Shown in pieces: positions 1 to 6,302 of a stretch of DNA of 7,919 nucleotides (the stretch's first letter is position 1; every line of letters starts with the position of its first letter). The notes under the pieces were generated by a model. The model worked only from the letters and a program-made list of their open reading frames with translations, did not search any database and was not told where the DNA came from. This stretch comes from Prevotellaceae bacterium (GTDB lineage Bacteria; Bacteroidota; Bacteroidia; Bacteroidales; UBA932). The stretch covers positions 1 to 7,919 of the forward strand of contig JAITOP010000286.1 in the NCBI GenBank assembly GCA_031289895.1, read 5' to 3'. The position numbers were made by a program, and so were the translations under genes.

Positions 1-335
1 GTTTCGCCAAATTTCCAATTGGTTCTGTCCATTGCCAAACGGTAGGGCGGTTTGTGCGGCAACAGTTTGAAAATAATGCGCGCTATCAAATCCATATCCA
101 TATCATAATCAGCCATAAATCGCTGAATACGGCGCAACGAAGAATCTGATTTTGCCTCTGTTTCAAAGGCAGCAGAAATTTTTCCAAAATTGACCGTTTG
201 CACTTTGCAAAGCGCACAAAGAAACAGACCTAAGAATTTAATGCGAGCTAAATTCATTGTTTCCACAAAAAATTTGCTTAGAATTGAAATTAATTGAGTA
301 CTTTTGCACTCGACCTTGAAGTTTTTCGTCATCAT
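1..335 (-). CDS. IS4-family transposase, N-terminal part (runs off the left edge)
   Basis: Translating the complement from tandem ATG codons at 335 and 332 gives an open frame of about 111 codons that leaves the window without a stop. It starts MMTKNFKVECKSTQL. The last visible residues are LAMDRTNWKFGE, matching the first catalytic-aspartate region (DRTNW) of IS4-type DDE transposases, with the Asp codon at 27-29. IS4 transposases of this type catalyse cut-and-paste transposition, and the other two acidic residues would lie outside the window. The start is supported by a Bacteroidetes-type promoter just upstream and by the same start context in the relic near 7555. No frameshift or stop is seen in the visible part, so this copy may be intact. 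Family assignment is firm; the exact IS name cannot be given. Confidence 0.9.
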   Translation of the reverse strand, partial: MMTKNFKVECKSTQLISILSKFFVETMNLARIKFLGLFLCALCKVQTVNFGKISAAFETEAKSDSSLRRIQRFMADYDMDMDLIARIIFKLLPHKPPYRLAMDRTNWKFGE

Positions 336-358
336 TATAATTGTTTAGTATTCAGCTA

Positions 359-390
359 CAAAGACACGAAATTTCAAGGTCTTTTTCAAA
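359..390 (-). promoter_or_regulatory. IS4 transposase promoter (Bacteroidetes -33/-7 type)
   Basis: On the minus strand TTTG (387-390) is followed after 20 bp by TGTCTTTG (359-366), close to the Bacteroidetes consensus TTTG-N19-20-TAnnTTTG. It lies about 24 bp before the transposase ATG. The same arrangement is kept in the relic at 7501-7531, with 19-bp spacing, which supports it as a functional part of the element. Confidence 0.6.
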
Positions 391-442
391 TAAATAATGT
401 TATAATTAGTTAAATATTAGGTGGTTATAGAGATTTTTTGAT

Positions 443-455
443 TTTTTGTCATGTA
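443..455 (+). repeat. 13-bp direct repeat bounding the transposase stub (second copy 727-739)
   Basis: TTTTTGTCATGTA occurs at 443-455 and again at 727-739. In the second place it encodes the end of the transposase stub (FLSCT then stop). The first copy lies directly before the stub's open frame. The arrangement looks like a recombination or slippage scar, though chance in AT-rich DNA is not excluded. Confidence 0.6.
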
Positions 456-459
456 GTAA

Positions 460-744
460 ACTGCTTTCAGAGCATTAAAATCAAGCGGTTTTAATATCGA
501 AGATACGCATCTGACCGATTTAGACCGCATCGAAAAACTTTTTTCGCTCGTTATGGTAGCGTTCGCGTGGGCGTATGTCGTTGGAATTTGCGTCCATGAA
601 AATATAAAAGAATTTAAAATAAAAAAACACGGACACTTTGCTAAAAGCTTTTTTAAGTGTGGATTAGATACAATCTCAACGGCATTGCTCAACCCTCTCG
701 CTAAGATTGAATTTTGTATCTTTCAATTTTTGTCATGTACTTAG
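460..744 (+). pseudogene. IS4-family transposase, C-terminal remnant
   Basis: The plus frame from 460 reads TAFRALKSSGFNIEDTHLTD and continues with DRIEKLFSLVMVAFAWAYVV, a KKHGHFAKSFFKCGL block and a final FLSCT before TAG at 742-744. This is the typical C-terminal quarter of IS4-type transposases, including the helical region after the catalytic Glu (the expected E of the ETAF motif falls exactly where a TAA stop now stands, 457-459). The N-terminal three quarters, including the DDE aspartates, are missing and in-frame TAG TAA sit just before the stub, so it is a dead fragment. It points opposite to the transposase at the left edge, so it belongs to a different copy. An ATG at 553 would give a 63-residue frame, but this is only an internal Met. 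Confidence 0.9.
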
Positions 745-841
745 CAACCTTTTATAATTTGTTTCTTTTTCATCACTAAATGAGGTAATGAGGTTAAAAC
801 ATGTACGTTATTTGTTGTTACTGTGGTTGTTTTGTTGGAAA

Positions 842-884
842 AATCAGGTGTAAATTATGTTTTGCATCTGCTCAACACCTGATT
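842..884 (+). other. Inverted repeat / hairpin, 10-bp arms
   Basis: AATCAGGTGT (842-851) and ACACCTGATT (875-884) are perfectly complementary around a 23-nt loop. The element lies in the 246-bp gene-free stretch between the transposase stub and the TonB-like gene, upstream of that gene's promoter. It may be a terminator from the IS side (no T-run follows) or a protein-binding site. Function unknown. Confidence 0.55.
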
Positions 885-894
885 CTCTGCAATT

Positions 895-916
895 CTATAG
901 CAAACATTTGCTATAG
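895..916. promoter_or_regulatory. Near-perfect palindrome, possible operator
   Basis: CTATAGCAAA and TTTGCTATAG form perfect 10-bp arms separated by only 2 bp (CA). Such a tight palindrome suits a dimeric DNA-binding protein better than an RNA hairpin. Its centre is about 74 bp upstream of the -7 box of the downstream gene, a plausible position for an operator or activator site. No known regulator consensus was recognised. Confidence 0.45.
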
Positions 917-975
917 CATCTCAAAAGAATTTTTATCCTCAAATTCACCCCATAATCATTACTTATTTTTTTTAG

Positions 976-983
976 TATCTTTG
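976..983 (+). promoter_or_regulatory. -7 promoter box of the TonB-like gene
   Basis: TATCTTTG fits the Bacteroidetes -7 consensus TAnnTTTG exactly. No good -33 TTG is visible about 20 bp upstream. The box ends 7 nt before the ATG at 991, so the transcript would be leaderless or nearly so. Confidence 0.6.
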
Positions 984-990
984 CATCAAT

Positions 991-1758
991 ATGGATTTAT
1001 TTTTTGAGGAAAAACAAACTGTTGCGCAACGCATAAAAAAACATCAGATAGGTATATACTTAACGGTTATCGTTCATCTGTTGGTGATTATAGTTTTGCT
1101 TATTTCAAAAATTAATGCGGTGAAAGATGAAGACCTGTCGATTATGATAGATTTTTCGCGTGAAACAGAAAAAGAAACTGAAGAAAAACTTTTACGCGAA
1201 AAAGAAAAACTTGCCGCCGAAGTTGAACAACTTTTTAAAGATGCGCGCGATGGCAAAATAATTCGCAACGTGGCTGTAAATACCGAAGATTTACTCACCT
1301 CAACCCTGAAAGATGATAAAGGCATAAACGAAAAAGTTTACGATGAAGCCCGACAATTACAGGAAAAATTAGACGCAAACCGAAAAAAAATGGAGGATTT
1401 GCAAACATCAAGAAATGAAGTACCGGTGTACGACAATTCGCAAAACAGCCCTTCGAATACCAAAAGTTACGAAGGCGCGTCTGTAATTACCTACACTCTC
1501 GAAGGCTGGCGCGCAATGTACTTGCCTGTACCCGTTTACAAATGCCAACAGGGAGGCGATGTGTGCGTGCAGATAGATGTTAATCAAAGCGGTTATGTGG
1601 TTAAAGCGAGTGTGGTTTCGACGGTGTCGGCTTCTGCTGAATGTTTGCACGAGGCAGCCGTAAGCGCAGCAAAATCATCACGATTTAGATTTAATGCAAG
1701 CGATGCTGTTCCAAAATTACAAACAGGTACAATAATTTATAGATTTGTGGCTCAATAA
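991..1758 (+). CDS. TonB-like energy transducer protein
   Basis: 255 residues. Residues 20-38 form one N-terminal membrane span preceded by a basic stretch (RIKKH), so the bulk should lie in the periplasm. The span contains T25-x3-H29, comparable to the S-x3-H motif that couples TonB to ExbB/ExbD. Residues about 46-140 are rich in Glu, Lys and Arg and probably form a coiled coil, instead of the Pro-rich rod of classical TonB. Residues about 165-255 match the TonB C-terminal fold as found in Bacteroidetes: LPVPVYKC, then VCVQIDVNQSGYVVKA, then a C-L-x-x-A-A-x-x-A-A-K-x-S-R-F motif, ending GTIIYRF. Cysteines 185, 192 and 218 are present. The family transmits proton-motive force to outer-membrane transporters, but no ExbB, ExbD or receptor gene is adjacent, so the partner is unknown. 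The start is fixed by the promoter just upstream. A TolA-like structural role is an alternative. Confidence 0.8.
   Translation: MDLFFEEKQTVAQRIKKHQIGIYLTVIVHLLVIIVLLISKINAVKDEDLSIMIDFSRETEKETEEKLLREKEKLAAEVEQLFKDARDGKIIRNVAVNTEDLLTSTLKDDKGINEKVYDEARQLQEKLDANRKKMEDLQTSRNEVPVYDNSQNSPSNTKSYEGASVITYTLEGWRAMYLPVPVYKCQQGGDVCVQIDVNQSGYVVKASVVSTVSASAECLHEAAVSAAKSSRFRFNASDAVPKLQTGTIIYRFVAQ
1152..1167. promoter_or_regulatory. Candidate parS centromere site inside the TonB-like gene
   Basis: TTTTTCGCGTGAAACA matches 14 of 16 bases of the widely conserved parS palindrome TGTTTCACGTGAAACA. The right half-site GTGAAACA is perfect; the left half differs at positions 2 and 7. It lies about 860 bp upstream of parA, within the range in which chromosomal parS sites usually occur. 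No other site in the window comes as close. ParB would bind here as a dimer and spread along the DNA. Binding despite the position-7 change is an inference. Confidence 0.5.
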
Positions 1759-1952
1759 ATCTTTAAAATAAAATATCTTAATATGTAATTTTTTTACCTC
1801 AAAAAAAATAAAAGTTATAATATTTAATTCCAAAAATAATTTACTGTTTACAATTATTTGTTGCTGACTGATAATAAGTTTATTTTGCCATTTTAAATAT
1901 TAAAATCGTTTTATAATATCACTCATGTTAACATTATGTAAATAACTATTGA

Positions 1953-1981
1953 TTGGCATTCTGTTTTTTTTATTAACTTTG
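1953..1981 (+). promoter_or_regulatory. Promoter of the parAB operon
   Basis: TTG (1953-1955), an 18-bp spacer and TAACTTTG (1974-1981) give a good Bacteroidetes promoter. Transcription would begin near 1987-1990 and leave a leader of about 37 nt before the parA ATG at 2026. The rest of the 267-bp spacer 1759-2025 is very AT-rich. No convincing terminator for the upstream gene was seen in it. Confidence 0.65.
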
Positions 1982-2025
1982 CGCTTTGCTCGTAAACATA
2001 AAAAATAAAGTCATAAATAAATACA

Positions 2026-2832
2026 ATGTCAAAAGTTATAGCAATAGCAAACCAAAAAGGCGGAGTAGGGAAAACTACTACTGCCGTTAATCTGGCAGCA
2101 AGTTTAGCGGTTTTAGAACATCGCGTTTTGCTGATAGATGCCGACCCTCAGGCTAACAGCACATCCACGCTGGGCTTTGAGTTGAACAACATTCAAAATT
2201 CAATTTACGAATGTCTGGTCGATAGAATTGCGCCACAAAACGCGGTATTACATACCAATATAAAAGGTTTCGATTTGATACCTTCGCACATCGATTTGGT
2301 TGGCGCTGAAATAGAAATGGTTAAGATTGATAAGCGTGAACAAATTATGAAAGCAATCATCAGTAATTTTACAGATGATTACGATTTTATAATTATAGAT
2401 TGCTCTCCATCGCTGGGAATAATCACCGTAAACGCATTAACAGCAGCCAATTCGATAATAATACCCGTGCAGTGCGAATATTACGCGCTCGAAGGCTTAG
2501 GAAAATTGTTGAATACGATAAAAATCATACAGAAAAATCTTAACCCCGAGCTTATGATTGAAGGATTTTTGCTGACGATGTTCGATTCACGCCTGCGCTT
2601 ATCAAATCAGGTTGTCGAAGAAGTTCGCACACATTTTAAAGATATGGTTTTCGATACCGTTATACAACGAAATGTGAAACTTGCCGAAGCCCCATCGCAC
2701 AATAAACCTGTGATTTTATACGATGCCGGTTCGAGTGGAGCAGCAAGTTATCTGAATCTTGCAAAAGAACTTATTCAGCGAATAAAAAAGCAACAACAAC
2801 AGCTGCAACAGCAACAGCAGCAACAAAATTAA
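2026..2832 (+). CDS. parA: Chromosome-partitioning ATPase ParA (Soj)
   Basis: 268 residues, the usual length of a short chromosomal ParA without the N-terminal DNA-binding domain of plasmid homologues. The deviant Walker A motif KGGVGKTT is at residues 11-18, with signature Lys11. The A' motif DADPQ is at 38-42 and Walker B FIIIDCSPSLG is around 121-131, with Asp125. ParA forms ATP-dependent dimers that bind DNA non-specifically, and ParB stimulates their ATPase, moving ParB-parS complexes apart in replication-origin segregation. The last 15 residues are almost all Gln (KKQQQQLQQQQQQQN), encoded by alternating CAA and CAG codons, beyond the end of the conserved fold. parB starts 32 bp downstream in the same operon. 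The start is supported by the promoter and by Walker A in its normal place. Confidence 0.97.
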   Translation: MSKVIAIANQKGGVGKTTTAVNLAASLAVLEHRVLLIDADPQANSTSTLGFELNNIQNSIYECLVDRIAPQNAVLHTNIKGFDLIPSHIDLVGAEIEMVKIDKREQIMKAIISNFTDDYDFIIIDCSPSLGIITVNALTAANSIIIPVQCEYYALEGLGKLLNTIKIIQKNLNPELMIEGFLLTMFDSRLRLSNQVVEEVRTHFKDMVFDTVIQRNVKLAEAPSHNKPVILYDAGSSGAASYLNLAKELIQRIKKQQQQLQQQQQQQN

Positions 2833-2864
2833 CAAAACATAAAAATAAACTTAAAACCTCTGTT

Positions 2865-3788
2865 ATGGCAGAGAGTATGGTAAAAAAAATTATGGCAAAA
2901 AAAGAATCAGCTCTTGGTAAAGGCTTGGGTGCATTGCTTAGCGATAATACGCAGCAACAAACACAGGAACAAATTATTGCTCAGGTGAGCGGAATATCCG
3001 AAATTGATATTAAACGTATCGAAGTAAATCCGTATCAGCCGCGCATGAATTTTGACGATGACGCGCTAACCGAATTAGCCGAATCAATAAAAGAACATGG
3101 ACTAATTCAACCGATAACCGTTCGTCAGATTGATGACAATAAATATCAGATAATAAGCGGAGAACGGCGTTTCAGAGCATCCAAAAAAGCAGGACTTAAA
3201 AGCATACCGGCATATATCAGAACCGCCGATGACCAAGGAATGCTTGAACTTGCGCTGATAGAAAATATCCAACGCGAAGATTTGGACGCAATTGAAGTAG
3301 CAACAAGTTTTAACCGATTAATTGAAGAATGTAGCCTTACTCAGGAATCGCTCGGCGACCGCGTAGGCAAAAAACGAACAACAGTTACAAACTATTTGCG
3401 ATTGCTCAAACTTCCTGCCGAAATACAATTGTACATTCGCAACAAACAAATGTCGATGGGACAAGCGCGGGCAATTCTTAATATCAAAGACCAAAAACAA
3501 CAAAATTCAATAGCAAAAAAAATTGTTGAAGAAAGCTGGAGCGTGCGTCAGGTTGAAAATGCAGTACAAAAACTTGCGCAGGCAAAAACGCCAAAAGTTA
3601 CAGAAGAAGTACCACCAATCGAAGAATTTCCCGAAAAATATTACAAACTTACCGATGCTTTGAGAAAATATTTTAACAGCAATGTTAATATAGAACCCAA
3701 AAAAAACGGAGGGCGCATAGTTATAACATTCGACAGCGAAAGTGAAATTGATAAATTGCTGGAAAAACTTGATGCGTGGATTTGGTAG
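2865..3788 (+). CDS. parB: Chromosome-partitioning protein ParB (Spo0J)
   Basis: 307 residues from the first ATG; in-frame Met codons at 2877 and 2892 are alternatives. The third (MAKKESALGKGLGALL) gives the N-terminus most typical of the family, so the real protein may be 9 residues shorter. Numbering from the first Met: the ParA-contacting box ALGKGLGALL is at 16-25 and IEVNPYQPR at 52-60. The CTP-binding and arginine-rich box ISGERRFRA is at 97-105 and the ENIQRED box at 133-139. A helix-turn-helix lies around 158-183 and a C-terminal dimerisation domain covers the last 60 residues. ParB is a CTP-dependent clamp that loads at parS, spreads, and activates ParA; a candidate parS lies at 1152. 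A Gln-rich linker (residues 30-40) follows the ParA box. Confidence 0.96.
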   Translation: MAESMVKKIMAKKESALGKGLGALLSDNTQQQTQEQIIAQVSGISEIDIKRIEVNPYQPRMNFDDDALTELAESIKEHGLIQPITVRQIDDNKYQIISGERRFRASKKAGLKSIPAYIRTADDQGMLELALIENIQREDLDAIEVATSFNRLIEECSLTQESLGDRVGKKRTTVTNYLRLLKLPAEIQLYIRNKQMSMGQARAILNIKDQKQQNSIAKKIVEESWSVRQVENAVQKLAQAKTPKVTEEVPPIEEFPEKYYKLTDALRKYFNSNVNIEPKKNGGRIVITFDSESEIDKLLEKLDAWIW

Positions 3789-3800
3789 CGTATAACAAAA

Positions 3801-3826
3801 TTATTGTTTTTACAGAAAAACGATAA
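3801..3826 (+). terminator. Hairpin just downstream of parB
   Basis: TTATTGTTTTT and AAAAACGATAA pair over 11 positions (one T/G wobble) around the 4-nt loop ACAG, 12 bp after the parB stop. There is no T-run after it, so termination is uncertain. It could instead protect the 3' end of the parAB transcript. Confidence 0.4.
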
Positions 3827-3841
3827 CAATGTTAAGTAGCA

Positions 3842-3869
3842 AATAACAGAAATAAATTATTCTGTTATT
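3842..3869 (+). terminator. Perfect 10-bp hairpin downstream of parB
   Basis: AATAACAGAA (3842-3851) and TTCTGTTATT (3860-3869) are perfectly complementary around an 8-nt loop. It lies 53 bp after the parB stop and is the most stable-looking stem in this spacer, but without a following T-run. A terminator or mRNA 3'-end structure is likely. Confidence 0.45.
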
Positions 3870-3988
3870 AATGAAAAATAAACATTTATAAAAGATGAAA
3901 ATCGCTCGGCAAAAATGATAAATAGCAGTCCGTTACGAAAAACAGAGATTGCAACGGATGAGGATGATGACTATTTTTTTAACGAACG

Positions 3989-4014
3989 ATGCAAACTTAA
4001 CGGCTTGCATTTTT
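3989..4014 (+). terminator. Possible intrinsic terminator before the DUF5683 gene
   Basis: ATGCAA (3989-3994) and TTGCAT (4005-4010) form a 6-bp stem followed by five T residues (4010-4014), the classical layout, though short and with a 10-nt loop. It closes a less AT-rich block (about 3895-4015) that also holds TCCGTT/AACGGA (3929-3934 and 3953-3958). It would separate parAB transcription from the envelope genes downstream. No clear promoter was found between here and 4079. Confidence 0.35.
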
Positions 4015-4078
4015 GAAAAAACAATCTTTTATTTTTATGTGTTTTTTATTAAAAATTTACATATTTAAAAATTAAATT

Positions 4079-5023
4079 TTGAGAAAGATTTTTATATACA
4101 TATTTGTTTTTCTGATAGCAATACAGCAGAATGTATTATCCGCGCAAGGCAAAAATTTTATTCGCGGACTACAAGGCAAAGACTCATTATCGATGGGCAA
4201 AGTGTTGCTGGGAACACTTATTGTACCCGGTTACGGACAAGCATACAACCGCGATTATTGGAAAATTCCCGTTTTTTACGCAGGAATTGGCGGCGGAATT
4301 GCTTCGGGATTATATTTCTCCTCAAAAATGAAAGACGCAACACACGCCCGCAACATGATTGAATACGCTCAATCGGCAGGACTTCCGCAAATTGTGCTGG
4401 ACGACGTCATACAAAAATATCAAAAAACCGCCGACAAATTTGATACTTACAAACACAACAAAAATTTATCGTACATCGGTGCCGGAATATTTTATTTTGC
4501 AGGCGCATTAGATGCAATATCATCATACAAAACAGATAAAATAAAACGACCCGTAATTCCTCAACGCGCAACATTATATTCGGCGTTGCTGCCGGGTTTA
4601 GGTCAGGCATACAACGGCGATTACTGGAAAATACCTATAATCTACGGCGGGCTTGGCTTTTGCGTATATTGGATTGACCAATGCGACAGCCAATACAGCC
4701 GCTATCGAACTGCTTTCAATAAAAAATATGCCGTAGAAAACGGAACAAGCACCGATTTGGATGAATTTGGCGGACGATATCCTTTGTCAACATTAAAAAG
4801 CGCCCGCGATATTGCAAGACGAAACCGCGATTTAACAATATTGGCGACAGGATTGGTGTATATACTCAATATAGTTGATGCAAACGTATTTGCGCATCTC
4901 AGTTATTTTGATATAAATGATGACCTTTCGCTGCGATGCGAACCTACACTGTTTAACGAAGCATCGTTTGCCTCAGGCGAAATAGAGCCGGCGATAGGAG
5001 TAAAAATAAAAATAAAATTTTAA
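4079..5023 (+). CDS. Secreted/membrane protein with two tandem DUF5683 units
   Basis: 314 residues read from a TTG codon. The TTG start is chosen because a stop codon lies two codons upstream, and because only this start gives the signal peptide (basic RK, hydrophobic IFIYIFVFLIAI, cleavage probably after LSAQ). The next in-frame Met, residue 39, would remove it. The DUF5683 hallmark occurs twice: PGYGQAYNRDYWKIPVFY at 50-67 and PGLGQAYNGDYWKIPIIY at 172-189, offset 122 residues. Each is followed by a hydrophobic segment (NKNLSYIGAGIFYFAGALDA near 127-146; NRDLTILATGLVYILNIVDA near 256-275). The family's function is unknown; its segments suggest membrane association at the cell envelope. In Bacteroidales the gene commonly sits between parB and mltD, as here. 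mltD begins 15 bp after its stop, so the two are probably co-transcribed. Confidence 0.85.
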   Translation: MRKIFIYIFVFLIAIQQNVLSAQGKNFIRGLQGKDSLSMGKVLLGTLIVPGYGQAYNRDYWKIPVFYAGIGGGIASGLYFSSKMKDATHARNMIEYAQSAGLPQIVLDDVIQKYQKTADKFDTYKHNKNLSYIGAGIFYFAGALDAISSYKTDKIKRPVIPQRATLYSALLPGLGQAYNGDYWKIPIIYGGLGFCVYWIDQCDSQYSRYRTAFNKKYAVENGTSTDLDEFGGRYPLSTLKSARDIARRNRDLTILATGLVYILNIVDANVFAHLSYFDINDDLSLRCEPTLFNEASFASGEIEPAIGVKIKIKF

Positions 5024-5038
5024 AAAATATATAAAAAG

Positions 5039-6295
5039 ATGAAAAAAATATTACTTGTTTTTATTGCAAATGTTTTGTGTTTCAATATTTGGGCGCAACA
5101 AAACAACACCATCGATGATGAAATCATAACCGATGAACCCGATTTTGAATACAGCAATACAATTGACAGTTTGCTTTCCCTTTTTTACCTGCAAAACGTT
5201 GATACTGTTAGTTTTTTTAATGAAGATGAATATCTTCCGTCTGCGGAACTTCCCGATTCGGTTTATATTAATCGCCTGTCGAAAATAGCAAGCGTAGTAC
5301 ATCTTCCGTATAACGATGTTGTGCGTAGATGTATTGTTGCCTATACACAAAAACATCGAAACAAAACAGAAGAAATATTAACCCTTAGCGATTATTATTT
5401 TCCGATATTTGAAGAAATATTATATAGTTACGATTTGCCGCTTGAACTTGAAATGATGTCGGTAATAGAATCGGCGTTAAATCCGAAAGCAGTTTCGCGG
5501 GCTAAGGCTACCGGCGCGTGGCAGTTTATGTTTCGTACCGCAAAATATTACGGATTAAATATAACATCGTTTGTTGACGAGCGTTGCGACCCTGTGGCAT
5601 CGTGTCATGCAGCGGCAAAATATCTGAGTACAATGTACAAAATATTCGGCGATTGGACTTTGGCAATAGCATCATACAATTGCGGCGAAGGAAATGTGAA
5701 AAAAGCAATTCGCCGCGCAGGCGGAAAAACCGACTATTGGAGCATTTATCCTTACCTGCCGCGCGAAACACGAGGCTACGTTCCCTTATTTATTGCCGCA
5801 ACTTATGCTATGACTTATTACAAAGAACACGGACTGAAAAAAATGTCGCCCATAATGCCCATAGCCGTTGATACTTTTACGATAAATAAAATGCTGCACT
5901 TCGAGCAAATATCAAAAGTATTAGGACTTTCGATAGAAATAATCCGCAGTCTGAATCCGCAATATCATCGCGATATTATTCCGGGAAAAGAAAAACCTTA
6001 CACTTTAATTTTGCCTCACACTTACACAATTCCGTTTATTGATAACGAAAATCAAATATATGCTTACAACGATTCCGTTTATTTCAATCCCAAAGTTCTT
6101 GCCGCGCCTGCACAGTACAGCGGTGTAGCGAAGGGAAACGGAAAACAAATTGTTCACGTAGTGCGAAAAGGCGAGACGGTTGGCGGAATTGCACAAAAAT
6201 ACAGAGTGCGCACCGACGACCTTAAATATTGGAACAATATCGGCAGAAATAATATGATTCGTATTGGTCAAAAACTTGTGATATACAAAGGCTAA
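5039..6295 (+). CDS. mltD: MltD-type lytic transglycosylase, SLT + LysM domains
   Basis: 418 residues. Residues 1-19 form a signal peptide ending in WAQ, so the enzyme is exported to the periplasm. Residues about 128-245 are the lysozyme-like SLT domain. The catalytic Glu is E144 in VIESALNP, followed by the GAWQFM motif (159-164), ASYNCGEGNV (211-220) and the late aromatic block YWSIYPYLPRETRGYVP. Such enzymes cleave the MurNAc-GlcNAc bond of peptidoglycan and leave 1,6-anhydro ends. Residues about 280-330 (HFEQISKVLGL, then LNPQYHRDIIPG) form the LysM-like spacer usual in this family. Residues 371-416 are a clear C-terminal LysM peptidoglycan-binding domain (VRKGETVGGIAQKYRV, then IRIGQKLVIY). 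It lacks a lipobox Cys after the signal peptide, so it is probably soluble, not a lipoprotein. The next gene starts 7 bp downstream. Confidence 0.94.
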   Translation: MKKILLVFIANVLCFNIWAQQNNTIDDEIITDEPDFEYSNTIDSLLSLFYLQNVDTVSFFNEDEYLPSAELPDSVYINRLSKIASVVHLPYNDVVRRCIVAYTQKHRNKTEEILTLSDYYFPIFEEILYSYDLPLELEMMSVIESALNPKAVSRAKATGAWQFMFRTAKYYGLNITSFVDERCDPVASCHAAAKYLSTMYKIFGDWTLAIASYNCGEGNVKKAIRRAGGKTDYWSIYPYLPRETRGYVPLFIAATYAMTYYKEHGLKKMSPIMPIAVDTFTINKMLHFEQISKVLGLSIEIIRSLNPQYHRDIIPGKEKPYTLILPHTYTIPFIDNENQIYAYNDSVYFNPKVLAAPAQYSGVAKGNGKQIVHVVRKGETVGGIAQKYRVRTDDLKYWNNIGRNNMIRIGQKLVIYKG

Positions 6296-6302
6296 ATATC
6301 AG

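Larger units (their letters stand above)
1..419 (-). mobile_element. IS4-family insertion sequence, left (promoter) end
   Basis: This is the transposase start plus about 85 bp of upstream sequence. The outer boundary is placed near 419 because similarity to the second copy at 7472-7600 stops there (shared TAATATT at 413-419 and 7472-7478). The other end lies outside the window, so terminal inverted repeats and target-site duplication could not be checked. The boundary is an estimate within a few bases. Confidence 0.7.

Noticed and set aside
417..692. 91-codon open frame on the minus strand
   Set aside because: It is antisense to the IS4 transposase stub at 460-744, whose plus-strand sequence is clearly family-like.
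745..775. Right terminal inverted repeat of the IS4 stub (TTATAATTTGTT at 752-763 against TTATAATTAGTT at 400-411)
   Set aside because: Only 11 of 12 AT-rich bases agree and similarity stops at once on the outer side, so chance cannot be excluded.
801..1007. 68-codon open frame on the plus strand before the TonB-like gene
   Set aside because: It spans both inverted repeats and the promoter and overlaps the real start codon. The cysteine- and serine-rich translation has no recognisable feature.
3921..4069. Stop-free stretch of about 48 codons between parB and the DUF5683 gene
   Set aside because: No convincing start or promoter; the frame runs through the proposed terminator into AT-rich sequence coding mainly Phe, Ile and Tyr.
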